Notes: generated by a model not told the origin, from the sequence alone. Shown: positions 19,182-27,813, numbered from the stretch's first letter. The stretch: 64,000 nt of DNA from Flavobacterium sp. J27 (GCF_004303025.1 NZ_PJQW01000001.1:172774-236773), one strand, 5' to 3'. Made by a program: numbers and translations.

Positions 19182-20333
19182 TTGAATCAAAAAATTGCCA
19201 TAACCGCTTTAGCTTCTATTTCTGCTTTAGGAAATGATAAGTCAACCATTTGGAGTCACTATCTAAATGATAAAAGTGCTATTACAAAAGAAGCGATAGG
19301 AAACCAACAAGTTTGGGTTGCTACACTTCCAAATGAGATAAAAGATGAGATTAAAAAACTGCAAGAATCTGATGTTAAGTATCGCAATTTAGATCTCTCT
19401 GTTTTATATGCGATTTATGTTTCAAGACAAGTTGTACAGCAAACAGCTTGGGATAAAAATACTGTTTTTGGTATCAATATAGGTTCCTCAAGAGGAGCTA
19501 CAGCCTTATTCGAAAAATTTCATTCCGAGTTTATTCATACTCAAAAAGTAAATACTTTAGCATCACCTACTACAACTTTGGGAAACATATCCAGTTGGGT
19601 AGCTAATGATTTACAAAGTACAGGTCCAGAAATTTCTCATTCCATTACTTGTTCCACTTCCTTGCATGCGTTATTAAATGGTGTGGCTTGGATGCAAGCT
19701 GGTTTGGTTGAAAAATTCATAATTGGTGGTTCAGAAGCACCATTAACCCCTTTTACCATAGCACAAATGAAAGCTTTGAACATCTATTCAAAAAGAGAAG
19801 GAAACTATCCTTGTAGAGCTTTTGATTTAGACAAAAAAGAAAATACGATGGTGTTAGGTGAAGGAGCAAGTGCTATTGCTTTGGAATTAGGAGAAAACAA
19901 GAAAGCTTTAGCTTATGTAGAAGGTATTGGATATGCCACAGAGATATTAAAGCATAATATTTCAATTTCAACGGAAGCTGATTGTTTTCAAAAATCGATG
20001 CAAATGGCTTTACAAAAGACAAATTTTAATGAAGTGGATGCCATTGTGATGCATGCGCCAGGAACTATAAAAGGTGATTTGTCTGAATTTAAGGCGATTC
20101 AAAAAGTATTTGGTAAAGAGGTGCCTTTTTTAACCACAAATAAATGGAAAGTGGGTCATACATTTGGTACTTCTGGAATGTTGAGCCTAGAATTAGCCAT
20201 ACTTATGCTACAACAACAAAAAGCAATTTCAATTCCATTTTACGAACAAGAATTACCAAAACAAATTAGAAAAGTACTTGTAAATGCCGTTGGGTTTGGA
20301 GGAAATGCAGTAAGTATTTTAATTTCAAAATAA
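19182..20333 (+). CDS. beta-ketoacyl-ACP synthase-like protein of the biotin cluster
   Basis: Thiolase-fold condensing enzyme of the KAS I/II type. The Cys-His-His triad is intact: C157 in TCSTSLHA, H291 in VMHAPGTIKGD and H326 in KVGHTFGTSG, numbered from the TTG start. I choose the TTG at 19182 (383 residues, opening NQKIAITALASIS). The longer reading from 19080 starts inside a canonical promoter (TTTG 19052, TATATTTG 19075) and adds a hydrophobic stretch that looks like untranslated leader. The position after bioA suggests a role in making the pimeloyl chain, which is inference; a general fatty-acid role is possible. Confidence 0.8.
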   Translation: MNQKIAITALASISALGNDKSTIWSHYLNDKSAITKEAIGNQQVWVATLPNEIKDEIKKLQESDVKYRNLDLSVLYAIYVSRQVVQQTAWDKNTVFGINIGSSRGATALFEKFHSEFIHTQKVNTLASPTTTLGNISSWVANDLQSTGPEISHSITCSTSLHALLNGVAWMQAGLVEKFIIGGSEAPLTPFTIAQMKALNIYSKREGNYPCRAFDLDKKENTMVLGEGASAIALELGENKKALAYVEGIGYATEILKHNISISTEADCFQKSMQMALQKTNFNEVDAIVMHAPGTIKGDLSEFKAIQKVFGKEVPFLTTNKWKVGHTFGTSGMLSLELAILMLQQQKAISIPFYEQELPKQIRKVLVNAVGFGGNAVSILISK

Positions 20334-20375
20334 GATATAAATTCAATAAGAAGTTATAAAAAAGAAATTCCTTTT

Positions 20376-20819
20376 GTGAATCGTTTTTTCGGCATAGCCC
20401 TTGTTTTTTTTGGAATTACCATGTTTTTGATTACAGGAAGTTTGATGGCGTTAATTTTTGTTGCAATTGGATTAGGTTTAAATGTAGCAGAGGGATTGGA
20501 AATTAATTTACCCGCTAAAACTTTTAGGACGTTTAATTCATTGTTTGGTTTTAAAATAGGGCGTTGGGAAACCATTCCAAACTTCGAATATGTATCTGTT
20601 TTTAAAACAAAAGAAAGTCAGACAGTAAGAGTGGTAACTGCAGAAACGACTCAGAAATATGATATTATTCTCATAAATCTATTCTACAATAGAAATAAGC
20701 ATATCACGTTTTATAAAACCGATAATATTCAAAAAGCTTTTGAAGTAGCAGATCATTTTAAGCTAGCTTTAGATGTAGCTATTTTGGATGCCACTGGTAA
20801 AGAAAAGAAATGGTTATAA
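20376..20819 (+). CDS. hypothetical membrane protein with PH-like C-terminal part (right of biotin cluster)
   Basis: Unrecognised protein of about 147 residues. A hydrophobic hairpin lies at about 5-37, then a soluble beta-rich domain (FEYVSVFKTK, KYDIILINLFY, HITFYKT) and a C-terminal helix ending ILDATGKEKKWL. The layout and several short stretches match the protein at 15335-15859, on the other side of the biotin genes. The start is uncertain: GTG 20376 is used, but the frame stays open upstream (IRSYKKEIPF) with no ATG. The gene lies 42 bases after the ketoacyl synthase and is probably on the same transcript. It ends at a strong bidirectional terminator. Confidence 0.7.
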   Translation: MNRFFGIALVFFGITMFLITGSLMALIFVAIGLGLNVAEGLEINLPAKTFRTFNSLFGFKIGRWETIPNFEYVSVFKTKESQTVRVVTAETTQKYDIILINLFYNRNKHITFYKTDNIQKAFEVADHFKLALDVAILDATGKEKKWL

Positions 20820-20820
20820 A

Positions 20821-20848
20821 AAAGTCCTGCTATTGCAGGACTTTACTT
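20821..20848. terminator. bidirectional terminator
   Basis: AAAGTCCTGC-TATT-GCAGGACTTT, a perfect 10-base-pair stem between the convergent biotin-cluster and cold-shock genes. Confidence 0.85.
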
Positions 20849-20876
20849 TTCTAGGTAATCAAAAAATAATTATATA

Positions 20877-21077
20877 TTAGTCTTCGATAACTACTACGTG
20901 AGCAGCTATTTTACCTTTTCTACCTTCTTCTTCTTCGTAACTTACTCGCTCTCCTTGTGTCAATGAATCAACTTTCATTCCGCTAGCGTGTACAAAGATG
21001 TCTTTTCCAGTTTCTTCATCAGTGATGAAACCGTAACCTTTTTCTTCATTGAAGAATTTAACTGTGCCTGTTCGCAT
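20877..21077 (-). CDS. cold-shock domain protein (CspA family)
   Basis: Small RNA/ssDNA-binding OB-fold protein of 66 residues, starting MRTGTVKFFNEEKGYGFI. RNP1 (KGYGFI) and RNP2 (DIFVHAS) are both present. The ATG at 21077 is chosen over an in-frame start at 21107 because the extra residues fall in the leader just after a -7 box (21105-21112). It is convergent with the gene ending at 20819 and shares its terminator. Likely an RNA chaperone; whether it is cold-induced cannot be read here. Confidence 0.95.
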   Translation of the reverse strand: MRTGTVKFFNEEKGYGFITDEETGKDIFVHASGMKVDSLTQGERVSYEEEEGRKGKIAAHVVVIED

Positions 21078-21104
21078 GTTGTAATAAAAATAATTAATAA
21101 TACT

Positions 21105-21112
21105 CAAAGATA
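21105..21112 (-). promoter_or_regulatory. cold-shock gene -7 box
   Basis: TATCTTTG on the minus strand, 27 bases before the chosen ATG. Supports the short reading of the cold-shock gene. Confidence 0.55.
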
Positions 21113-21150
21113 TACTTATTTATGAAACAAACACCCTATTAATTGAAAAA

Positions 21151-21384
21151 TTATTGATTTTCAGACTTTTCTCTATTTTTATCGAGCTGGGAATTTAAGA
21201 ATTCTTTTAATTTACTTTTTTTATATCTATGGAAAATAAAAAGTGGCATTATTCCAAAAGCAATGATTAATACCCCAATACCAATCCATTTATCACCTGA
21301 TTTGGCAACTTCAGAATTCAAATAGGAACCATAGCCTAAAAATCCAAAAAAAAGTAGAAGTAAAGTGATTAAAATATATTTCAT
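21151..21384 (-). CDS. small hypothetical membrane protein
   Basis: Unrecognised protein of 77 residues with two hydrophobic segments (about 2-21 and 36-52) and a basic, Lys/Asn-rich tail (HRYKKSKLKEFLNSQLDKNREK). No motif is recognised. It lies between the aspS terminator and the cold-shock gene on the same strand, so it probably has its own promoter, though no clear -7 box is seen. Intact frame and membrane-protein composition support a real gene. Confidence 0.65.
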   Translation of the reverse strand: MKYILITLLLLFFGFLGYGSYLNSEVAKSGDKWIGIGVLIIAFGIMPLFIFHRYKKSKLKEFLNSQLDKNREKSENQ

Positions 21385-21394
21385 TTTGTGTATG

Positions 21395-21422
21395 ATAAAA
21401 AAGGACTCATTACGAGTCCTTT
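21395..21422 (-). terminator. aspS terminator
   Basis: AAAGGACTC/GAGTCCTTT 9-base-pair stem with 5-base loop, followed on the minus strand by a T-run, just after the aspS stop. Confidence 0.8.
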
Positions 21423-21428
21423 GCTTAT

Positions 21429-23174
21429 TTATTTCAATTTAATGTGTAATTCTTCTAATTGTTTGTCATCAATTTTTGATGGAGCATCAATCATGACATC
21501 TCTTCCAGAATTATTTTTAGGGAAGGCAATAAAATCACGAATGGTTTCCTGTCCTCCTAAAATAGATACTAATCGATCTAGTCCAAAGGCTAGTCCACCA
21601 TGAGGAGGTGCTCCAAACTCAAAAGCATTCATTAAGAAGCCAAATTGCGCTTGTGCTTCTTCTTTACTAAATCCTAATAAATCAAACATTCTAGATTGTA
21701 ATGCTCTATCGTGAATACGAATAGAACCACCACCAATTTCATTTCCATTCAAAACCATATCATATGCATTTGCTCTTACTTTTCCTGGTTCTGTTTCTAT
21801 TAGTTGAATATCTTCAGGTTTTGGAGAAGTAAAAGGATGATGCATCGCATGATAACGACCACTTTCTTCATCCCATTCTAAAAGAGGGAAATCGACCACC
21901 CATAAAGGCGCAAATTCATCTGATTTTCTTAATCCTAAACGTGTTGCTACTTCCATTCTAAGAGCGGAAAGTTGAGTTCTTGTTTTGTCAGCATTACCCG
22001 ATAAAACTAAAATTAAATCTCCCGCTTTAGCATTAGTTACTTCAGCCCATTTTTTTAAATCGTCTTGGTCATAAAATTTATCTACAGAAGATTTGAAGGA
22101 GCCATCTTCCTCACATTTTACATATACCATTCCTGAAGCTCCTATTTGAGGTCTTTTTACCCAATCAATTAAAGCATCAATCTCTTTTCTTGTGTATGAG
22201 GCACAGCCAGGAGCAGCAATTCCCACTACTAATTCAGATGAATTGAATACACCAAAATCTTTGTGTTGAGCTACAGTATTTAATTCACCAAATTTCATTC
22301 CGAAACGAATATCTGGTTTGTCATTTCCATACGTTTTCATGGCATAATCATAGGTAATTCTAGGGAATTTGTCTACTTCAATACCTTTTATTTCTTTTAA
22401 CAAATGACGTGTTAAGCCTTCAAACATGTCTAAGATGTCTTCTTGCTCAACAAAAGCCATTTCACAATCTATCTGAGTAAATTCGGGTTGACGGTCAGCT
22501 CTTAAATCTTCATCTCTAAAGCATTTTACGATTTGGAAATATTTATCCATACCACCTACCATTAATAATTGCTTAAATGTTTGTGGAGATTGAGGTAAAG
22601 CATAAAACTGCCCTTCATTCATTCTACTTGGAACGACAAAATCTCTTGCTCCTTCGGGAGTAGATTTAATCAAGTAAGGTGTTTCAATATCGCAAAAACC
22701 TTTGTCAGAAAGGTATTTACGAACTTCCATACTTACCTTATGACGGAATAATAAATTGTTCTTTACAGGATTTCTACGAATATCTAAATAACGATATTTC
22801 ATTCGAATGTCTTCTCCACCATCTGTTTCATCTTCTATAGTAAAAGGAGGAAGCATGGCTTCATTTAATATGTTTAATTCAGAAACTAAAATTTCAATTT
22901 CACCAGTAGGTATATTTGGATTTTTAGACTCACGTTCAATAACGGTTCCTTTTACTTGAATTACAAACTCTCTACCTAGGGTTTTCGCTTTTTCAAAAAC
23001 GCTAGTGTCTGTTCTTTTTTCATCAAATATTAATTGGGTTAAACCATAACGATCTCTTACATCAACCCAAATCATAAAACCTTTATCACGAGATTTTTGT
23101 ACCCAACCTGCTAATGTTACTTCTGTATTTATATGTGAAGCATTCAATTCTCCACAAGTATGACTTCTATACAT
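21429..23174 (-). CDS. aspS: aspartate--tRNA ligase
   Basis: Class II aminoacyl-tRNA synthetase charging tRNA-Asp, full length at 581 residues. The N-terminal anticodon-binding OB fold begins [19 protein letters not shown] and includes [22 protein letters not shown]. Motif 2 is [18 protein letters not shown]. The bacterial GAD insertion domain lies near 300-410. Motif 3 is [15 protein letters not shown]. Whether it is Asp-specific or charges Asn too cannot be decided. A -7 box lies 17 bases before the ATG and a hairpin terminator follows the stop. Confidence 0.98.
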   Translation of the reverse strand: MYRSHTCGELNASHINTEVTLAGWVQKSRDKGFMIWVDVRDRYGLTQLIFDEKRTDTSVFEKAKTLGREFVIQVKGTVIERESKNPNIPTGEIEILVSELNILNEAMLPPFTIEDETDGGEDIRMKYRYLDIRRNPVKNNLLFRHKVSMEVRKYLSDKGFCDIETPYLIKSTPEGARDFVVPSRMNEGQFYALPQSPQTFKQLLMVGGMDKYFQIVKCFRDEDLRADRQPEFTQIDCEMAFVEQEDILDMFEGLTRHLLKEIKGIEVDKFPRITYDYAMKTYGNDKPDIRFGMKFGELNTVAQHKDFGVFNSSELVVGIAAPGCASYTRKEIDALIDWVKRPQIGASGMVYVKCEEDGSFKSSVDKFYDQDDLKKWAEVTNAKAGDLILVLSGNADKTRTQLSALRMEVATRLGLRKSDEFAPLWVVDFPLLEWDEESGRYHAMHHPFTSPKPEDIQLIETEPGKVRANAYDMVLNGNEIGGGSIRIHDRALQSRMFDLLGFSKEEAQAQFGFLMNAFEFGAPPHGGLAFGLDRLVSILGGQETIRDFIAFPKNNSGRDVMIDAPSKIDDKQLEELHIKLK

Positions 23175-23190
23175 TTTATTAAAATTTATG

Positions 23191-23198
23191 CAAAAGTA
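23191..23198 (-). promoter_or_regulatory. aspS -7 box
   Basis: TACTTTTG on the minus strand, 16 bases before the aspS ATG. Confidence 0.45.
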
Positions 23199-23231
23199 AT
23201 AACAAATATTAATTTTATCGCCTAAATTTAT

Positions 23232-23239
23232 TAGATTTG
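23232..23239 (+). promoter_or_regulatory. -7 box of the TlpA-like gene
   Basis: TAGATTTG 29 bases before the ATG at 23269. No clear -33. Confidence 0.4.
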
Positions 23240-23268
23240 AGGATTATTTTTAATTCAATTTAAGTCTT

Positions 23269-24276
23269 ATGAAAAAATTGGTAATTTTATTATTGTTTGC
23301 AGTTTTATCTGTTCAAGCTCAGGATGCATCAAAGATGGTTTCTTTTGAGGGTAAAATCGCAAATCGCAATTCAGATTCTATAGTATTAGCGTCTGGTAAA
23401 AACTTTAAGAAAACAGTACGTCTTAATAAAAAAGGTCAATTTAAAGATGCTTTTGAAATTCCAGCAGCTGGTTTGTTTCAATTGTTTGATGGTTCTGAAA
23501 CCACTATGTTGTTTTTAAAAAATGGATATGATTTAAAATTAACAATGGATGCAAAAAAGTTTGATGAGTCTATTAAATATGAAGGAAAAGGTGCTGTAGA
23601 AAATAATTATTTAGCTCAAAAAGCGTTAACAGACGAAGCATTTGAAAAAGATTTAGATTTTCTATTTACAGAAGATGAAGCAACATTTCAGGCTAGTTTG
23701 GAAAAAAAGAAAACGGATGACTTAGCGGTTTTAGAGAAATCTGGGGTTGATGCTTCTTTATCTCAAATGTTAACAGCAATGATTCAACAAGAAGCGATGA
23801 TGTTGAATCAATTTTATTCGCAAAAGAAAATGGCTGAAAAAATGAATGGAGCGGCTAGTCCTTCGTTCAACTTTGAAAACCATAAAGGAGGCAAGACAAA
23901 ATTAGAAGACTTTAAAGGTAAATATGTTTACATTGATGTTTGGGCTACTTGGTGCGCACCTTGTAGAGCTGAAATACCTTATTTGAAAAAAATTGAGGAA
24001 AAATATCATAACGATAATATTGTTTTTGTAAGTATATCTGTTGATACACAAAAGGATCATGAAAAATGGCAAAAATTTGTAACAGATAAACAATTAGGAG
24101 GTGTTCAATTATTTGCAGATAATAATTGGAATTCAGATTTTATTAAAGCGTTTGGAATTAATGCGATACCAAGATTTATTTTAATCGGGCCTAATGGGAA
24201 AGTAATTTATGCTGATGCTCCAAGACCATCATCTCAAACATTAGATTCAACGTTAGGAGAGTTTTTCAATAAATAA
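23269..24276 (+). CDS. TlpA-family thioredoxin-like protein
   Basis: Secreted or periplasmic thiol-disulfide protein of 335 residues. A signal peptide (about 1-17, ending VQAQ) is followed by an N-terminal beta-rich domain of the DUF4369 type (FEGKIANRNSDSIVLAS). A TlpA/ResA-like thioredoxin domain begins near 200 (SPSFNFENHKGGKTKLEDFKGK). The active site is W-C229-A-P-C232 and the cis-proline loop reads AIPRFILIGPNG. Likely a reductase for envelope proteins or cytochrome maturation; the partner is unknown. Monocistronic, with a -7 box at 23232 and a terminator at 24299. Confidence 0.88.
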   Translation: MKKLVILLLFAVLSVQAQDASKMVSFEGKIANRNSDSIVLASGKNFKKTVRLNKKGQFKDAFEIPAAGLFQLFDGSETTMLFLKNGYDLKLTMDAKKFDESIKYEGKGAVENNYLAQKALTDEAFEKDLDFLFTEDEATFQASLEKKKTDDLAVLEKSGVDASLSQMLTAMIQQEAMMLNQFYSQKKMAEKMNGAASPSFNFENHKGGKTKLEDFKGKYVYIDVWATWCAPCRAEIPYLKKIEEKYHNDNIVFVSISVDTQKDHEKWQKFVTDKQLGGVQLFADNNWNSDFIKAFGINAIPRFILIGPNGKVIYADAPRPSSQTLDSTLGEFFNK

Positions 24277-24298
24277 ATTCAAAGAAATATATCAAAAG

Positions 24299-24323
24299 CC
24301 AATGTGTAAAGCATTGGTTTTTT
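24299..24323 (+). terminator. terminator of the TlpA-like gene
   Basis: CCAATG/CATTGG stem with a 7-base loop and seven T residues. Confidence 0.65.
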
Positions 24324-24364
24324 TGTACTTAATTTTCCAATGTTACCAAATTGTTAAGTAAAAG

Positions 24365-24395
24365 TTTGTTTTGTGTAAATTTTTTTTTATATTTG
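24365..24395 (+). promoter_or_regulatory. promoter of the MORN-type gene
   Basis: TTTG (24365-24368) and TATATTTG (24388-24395) with a 19-base spacer, an ideal match to the Flavobacterium consensus. Confidence 0.7.
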
Positions 24396-24429
24396 TTACA
24401 GAATCGTTAACCTATTAATTTAAAAAGAT

Positions 24430-24774
24430 ATGAGAAAGACAGTTATTGCAGCAGTTTTATTGGCTTCAGGAATGATGTTTGCACAAGAAGTAGAGCCAAA
24501 ATATGAAGTAGTTAATCAAATGGTTAAAGCTACTTACTTTTATGATAATGGTCAGGTTAAGCAAGAAGGCTTTTATTTAGATGGTAAACTTCATGGCAGA
24601 TGGGTTTCATATAATCAAGATGGATCTAAACAAGCTATGGGTGAGTATGATAAAGGAAATAAAACAGGTAAATGGTTTTTTTGGAATGATACAGCTTTAA
24701 ATGAAGTTGATTTTGCAGATAGTAGAATTGCTGAAGTAAAAAAATGGTCGAAAGAAGCATTAGTTAAAAATTAA
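24430..24774 (+). CDS. small secreted MORN-repeat-like protein
   Basis: A 114-residue protein with a signal peptide (about 1-18, ending MMFAQ) and two to three MORN/YwqK-type repeats: FYDNGQVKQEGFYLDGKLHGRWVSY and the following MGEYDKGNKTGKWFFWND. Such repeats form short beta hairpins; the role is unknown. Expression looks independent and strong: a -33/-7 pair with ideal 19-base spacing (24365-24395) and a GC-rich hairpin terminator just after the gene. Confidence 0.8.
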   Translation: MRKTVIAAVLLASGMMFAQEVEPKYEVVNQMVKATYFYDNGQVKQEGFYLDGKLHGRWVSYNQDGSKQAMGEYDKGNKTGKWFFWNDTALNEVDFADSRIAEVKKWSKEALVKN

Positions 24775-24805
24775 AATCTGTCTTGTTTATAATTAATATA
24801 AATTA

Positions 24806-24837
24806 AAAAAGTCCCAATTTATTGGGACTTTTTCAGT
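24806..24837. terminator. bidirectional terminator
   Basis: AAAAAGTCCCAA arm with its perfect complement, about 12 base pairs, between the convergent MORN and sigma-operon genes. Confidence 0.8.
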
Positions 24838-24896
24838 TTCATGCTTTTTTAAATAAAGATGAAACACCTAACTAAAATTTAAAGCTTAACCAAAAG

Positions 24897-26702
24897 CTAA
24901 AACTTAAAACTGATTCCTGAATATAAACCTATAATATAAGGTTTAAAGTTTCCTGAACCCGAATTAAAAGTATTGATTTGGTATTTAAATACAGGTTGTA
25001 CATTAAATTGAAAAGATTTTAAAAAGTTGTAATTAAAACCCAAACCGACATTACTACTAAAATGTATATTGTTTAAATTATTAGCCTCTCCTATTTCCAT
25101 TTCAGAACCATTCGAAACTAACGAAATATTGTTTTTGTTTAAGAATAAAGTACTCATTCCTCCAATAAACTCAATACCAATCTTTTTGTCTAAAATTTTA
25201 TAACTTAGCTCTAACGGGACTTCTATATATCCCATTTCCTGATTTAAACTAGCCTGATTTGATTGTGTAATGTTTTCTACATCTGCTGAAAGAGAACTTA
25301 CTTCTTGAGGAGAAGGGGAACTTCTTAGAACTAAATTTTGTGCATTGCCATTTTTTGCAATATTTAAACCAGAAGAGTTTACTTGTCCTAAGGTGCTTGA
25401 ATAATAAATATTGTTTGTATTGTAATTAATATTGATGGCATTAATTCCTGATCTAATACTTACCTTATTTGTTATTTCATACTGTAACCCTAAACCGTAG
25501 CTAAGGGTTTTGGCATAGCTTTTTTCATTACTTGTAAATTGCTCATCTATAGGCGATCCATTTGAAATGGAATTGAAATAAACGGGTGCTGCATTACTGC
25601 TTATCACCCATTTACTTCTTTTCTCTTTTTCTTTTTCATCAGCATTCTTTCCCTCTTCCTTTTCTTTTAGCAATTGTTCTAAGGCATTTACTTCAGCTAT
25701 TACATCAGTAGCTACCATAGTACTATCTTTAATAATATTATCCTTTTTTTGAATTTGATTTTTATTTCCTAAATTGGCTTCTGCAACAGCAGTTGTTGTA
25801 GACTGAAACAAATTATCTCTCTTTACTACACTGTTTTTTTCTAATGAATTATTTTCAATACTAGTTTTGTCTTTTACAACCTGGGTGTTGTCGTTTAAGT
25901 TTTCCAATTCAGATGCAACTATAGTTTTATTTGTAAAATCGACAATATTTTTGTTAGTTATGACACTGTTTTTATTTTCTTTATTTGAAATTTTATCAAA
26001 AACATTTAAGGAACTATTTTCTGAAGAATTAGTTTTTGAATTATTTTGTGTAACTTGATTTGGATTATAATTGATACTATTTTCTTTATTATTATCTAAA
26101 GAAAGATTAGTTTCCTCCACTTTCGATAAAACAACTGTTTCTTTTGAATTTAAAAAAGGAGTATCTTTTTTAGTTTTTTGAATTAATGTATTTTCTTCTT
26201 CGTTATTTTTTGTATCGAAACGTTTTGCTTTTGAATTCTTTTCATGAGAAACATAATTTTTATCAGATGAAACAATAGTCTTATTTGTTTTGTTTTTTAC
26301 ACTTTTTCCTTGAAAATCAACTTCTTTATATGCTTCAGTGCTTTCTTCTACCGTGTTGTTGTCTTTAGAAACTATAGTTTCAGATTTTTGATAAATATTC
26401 TCGTTTTTATTTTCAATTGTTGTTTTATTGTTTTTTTCTTTCGTTTTATCAAAAACTACTTTCTCATTGTCTTGTAATAAAATATTGTTTTTTGAACTAT
26501 TGTAATTTATAACTAAAAATAAAATTAAAAAAAACGATGCGGCAATTCCCGAAGCTTTAAGCCAAATAGGGAAAACTCTTCTTTTTTTCTTTTTTTCTTG
26601 TATTTTAGAAGCAATTATACTCCAAGAATCTTCTGGAGGAGAAACTTCAAAATCCTTGAATTTCTCTTGAAATAAGCGTTCTATATTTTTATGTTCTTTC
26701 AT
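24897..26702 (-). CDS. anti-sigma-like N terminus / TM / low-complexity linker / outer-membrane beta-barrel protein
   Basis: 601 residues with unusual architecture. About 1-45 is a soluble amphipathic segment (FQEKFKDFEVSPPEDSWSIIASKI) like the cytoplasmic start of Bacteroidota anti-sigma factors. One membrane segment lies at 46-67. About 70-340 is a Lys/Asn/Ser/Thr-rich low-complexity linker. The last 240 residues look like a PorT/OmpA-type beta-barrel (SYGLGLQYEITNKVSIRSGI, GYIEVPLELSYKI, VGLGFNYNFLKSFQFNVQPVFKYQ, final LYSGISFKF). Its ATG overlaps the ECF sigma stop by 4 bases. The combination suggests a sigma regulator physically joined to an envelope sensor; the topology is inference. 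Confidence 0.8.
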   Translation of the reverse strand: MKEHKNIERLFQEKFKDFEVSPPEDSWSIIASKIQEKKKKRRVFPIWLKASGIAASFFLILFLVINYNSSKNNILLQDNEKVVFDKTKEKNNKTTIENKNENIYQKSETIVSKDNNTVEESTEAYKEVDFQGKSVKNKTNKTIVSSDKNYVSHEKNSKAKRFDTKNNEEENTLIQKTKKDTPFLNSKETVVLSKVEETNLSLDNNKENSINYNPNQVTQNNSKTNSSENSSLNVFDKISNKENKNSVITNKNIVDFTNKTIVASELENLNDNTQVVKDKTSIENNSLEKNSVVKRDNLFQSTTTAVAEANLGNKNQIQKKDNIIKDSTMVATDVIAEVNALEQLLKEKEEGKNADEKEKEKRSKWVISSNAAPVYFNSISNGSPIDEQFTSNEKSYAKTLSYGLGLQYEITNKVSIRSGINAININYNTNNIYYSSTLGQVNSSGLNIAKNGNAQNLVLRSSPSPQEVSSLSADVENITQSNQASLNQEMGYIEVPLELSYKILDKKIGIEFIGGMSTLFLNKNNISLVSNGSEMEIGEANNLNNIHFSSNVGLGFNYNFLKSFQFNVQPVFKYQINTFNSGSGNFKPYIIGLYSGISFKF

Positions 26703-27241
26703 TTCGTATTTGGAATTGAAATCGTAGTATTGGCTTCAATTTTGTCTTTTAAAATGGCTTTAGCTCTGGCTAAATTTGATTTTGAAGTACCAATATTAAT
26801 TGTTAACATTTCGGCTATTTCTTTGTGAGAAAAGCCATCCATTACATAAAGATTAAATACTAATCGATATCTATCAGGTAACTCTTGAATTATTTTTGTT
26901 AAAAAATCAAGAGAGACTGATTCTTCATCCACTTCAACTTCGGAATTATCTGGGATGTTTTCGGAAATAATTTCAAACACACCTTGATTTCTATATTGTT
27001 GAAGAATGTAGTTTATAACAACTCTTTTTGCCCAACCCTCAAAAGATCCTTTAAACTGAAATTGATTTATTTTCTCATATATGAGTAGAAATCCTTCTTG
27101 TAAATTGTCTTGCGCCTCTTCATAATTCCTCGAATACTTAAGACTAACTGCAAATATCTTAGGACTTAATAGTCTGTATATTTGCTCAAAAGCCTTAGTA
27201 TTTCCCTTTTTGCAATCATTTATGAGTTGGTCAATAATCAA
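26699..27241 (-). CDS. RNA polymerase ECF-type sigma-70 factor
   Basis: 180-residue extracytoplasmic-function sigma factor. Region 2 is LSPKIFAVSLKYSRNYEEAQDNLQEGFLLIYEKINQF with SFEGWAKRVVINYILQQYR. Region 4 is ELPDRYRLVFNLYVMDGFSHKEIAEMLTINIGTSKSNLARAKAIL. The stop overlaps the ATG of the anti-sigma-like/barrel gene (ATGA), the classic sign of a sigma/regulator pair. A lipoprotein gene ends 16 bases upstream on the same strand and may belong to the operon. Targets unknown. Confidence 0.95.
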   Translation of the reverse strand: MIIDQLINDCKKGNTKAFEQIYRLLSPKIFAVSLKYSRNYEEAQDNLQEGFLLIYEKINQFQFKGSFEGWAKRVVINYILQQYRNQGVFEIISENIPDNSEVEVDEESVSLDFLTKIIQELPDRYRLVFNLYVMDGFSHKEIAEMLTINIGTSKSNLARAKAILKDKIEANTTISIPNTK

Positions 27242-27257
27242 AATTTAAATCCTTTTA

Positions 27258-27665
27258 TCAAATAACTGGGACTTCTACCTCGTAAAAAATATCTTCTCCA
27301 TTTTCATCTGTTCCTTGCCAGAATTTAAAGATGTAAGAACCGTTATTGGTTACATGAAAATTAAATGTGGCTTCTACAAGTTCTGAATCAGCTGGTACAC
27401 AATTGTCTCTTTCAAATACCACTGTTCTTATAGCTATAATTCTAGTATTTAAATCTTTGTCATAATAGAGACCATCATAAATATGACAGGTTGTTGGGCG
27501 ATAATATCTCAATTTAATTTCATAGGTGTTGCCAAGTTCAAAACTGTCTGGAACTATAGCTTCTTCTACTCCTAAAATTTGAAAGTGATATCTTTCTCCG
27601 TCGTCAACATTACAAGAATTTAATACTAAAAAAATACTTAGTAAAAAAAATATTCTCTTCATCAT
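27258..27665 (-). CDS. hypothetical lipoprotein
   Basis: Unrecognised lipoprotein of about 135 residues. The start is ATG 27665 or the next ATG 27662, giving a signal peptide (KRIFFLLSIFLVLNSC) with a lipobox cysteine. A longer reading to 27698 only adds leader. The mature part is beta-rich (YEIKLRYYRPTTCHIYDGLYY, ATFNFHVTNNGSYIFKFWQG) and may be an Ig-like fold. Three further cysteines could pair. It lies 16 bases upstream of the ECF sigma gene, so it might be co-transcribed, but this is not proven. Confidence 0.75.
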   Translation of the reverse strand: MMKRIFFLLSIFLVLNSCNVDDGERYHFQILGVEEAIVPDSFELGNTYEIKLRYYRPTTCHIYDGLYYDKDLNTRIIAIRTVVFERDNCVPADSELVEATFNFHVTNNGSYIFKFWQGTDENGEDIFYEVEVPVI

Positions 27666-27776
27666 ATAGTATATTGTTAAATTTATTTTATTAATCATAA
27701 AATTATCCTTTTAAAAGGAATTAGAGCACTGTAATTTAAATTAGGATGGAAGTTTTTTAAAAGGGTTGCGTACAAA

Positions 27777-27812
27777 ATAAAAAAATCACGAAATATTTCG
27801 TGATTTTTTTAT
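27777..27812 (-). terminator. recA terminator
   Basis: Palindrome ATCACGAAATATTTCGTGAT flanked by A- and T-runs, immediately after the recA stop. Confidence 0.8.
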
Positions 27813-27813
27813 T

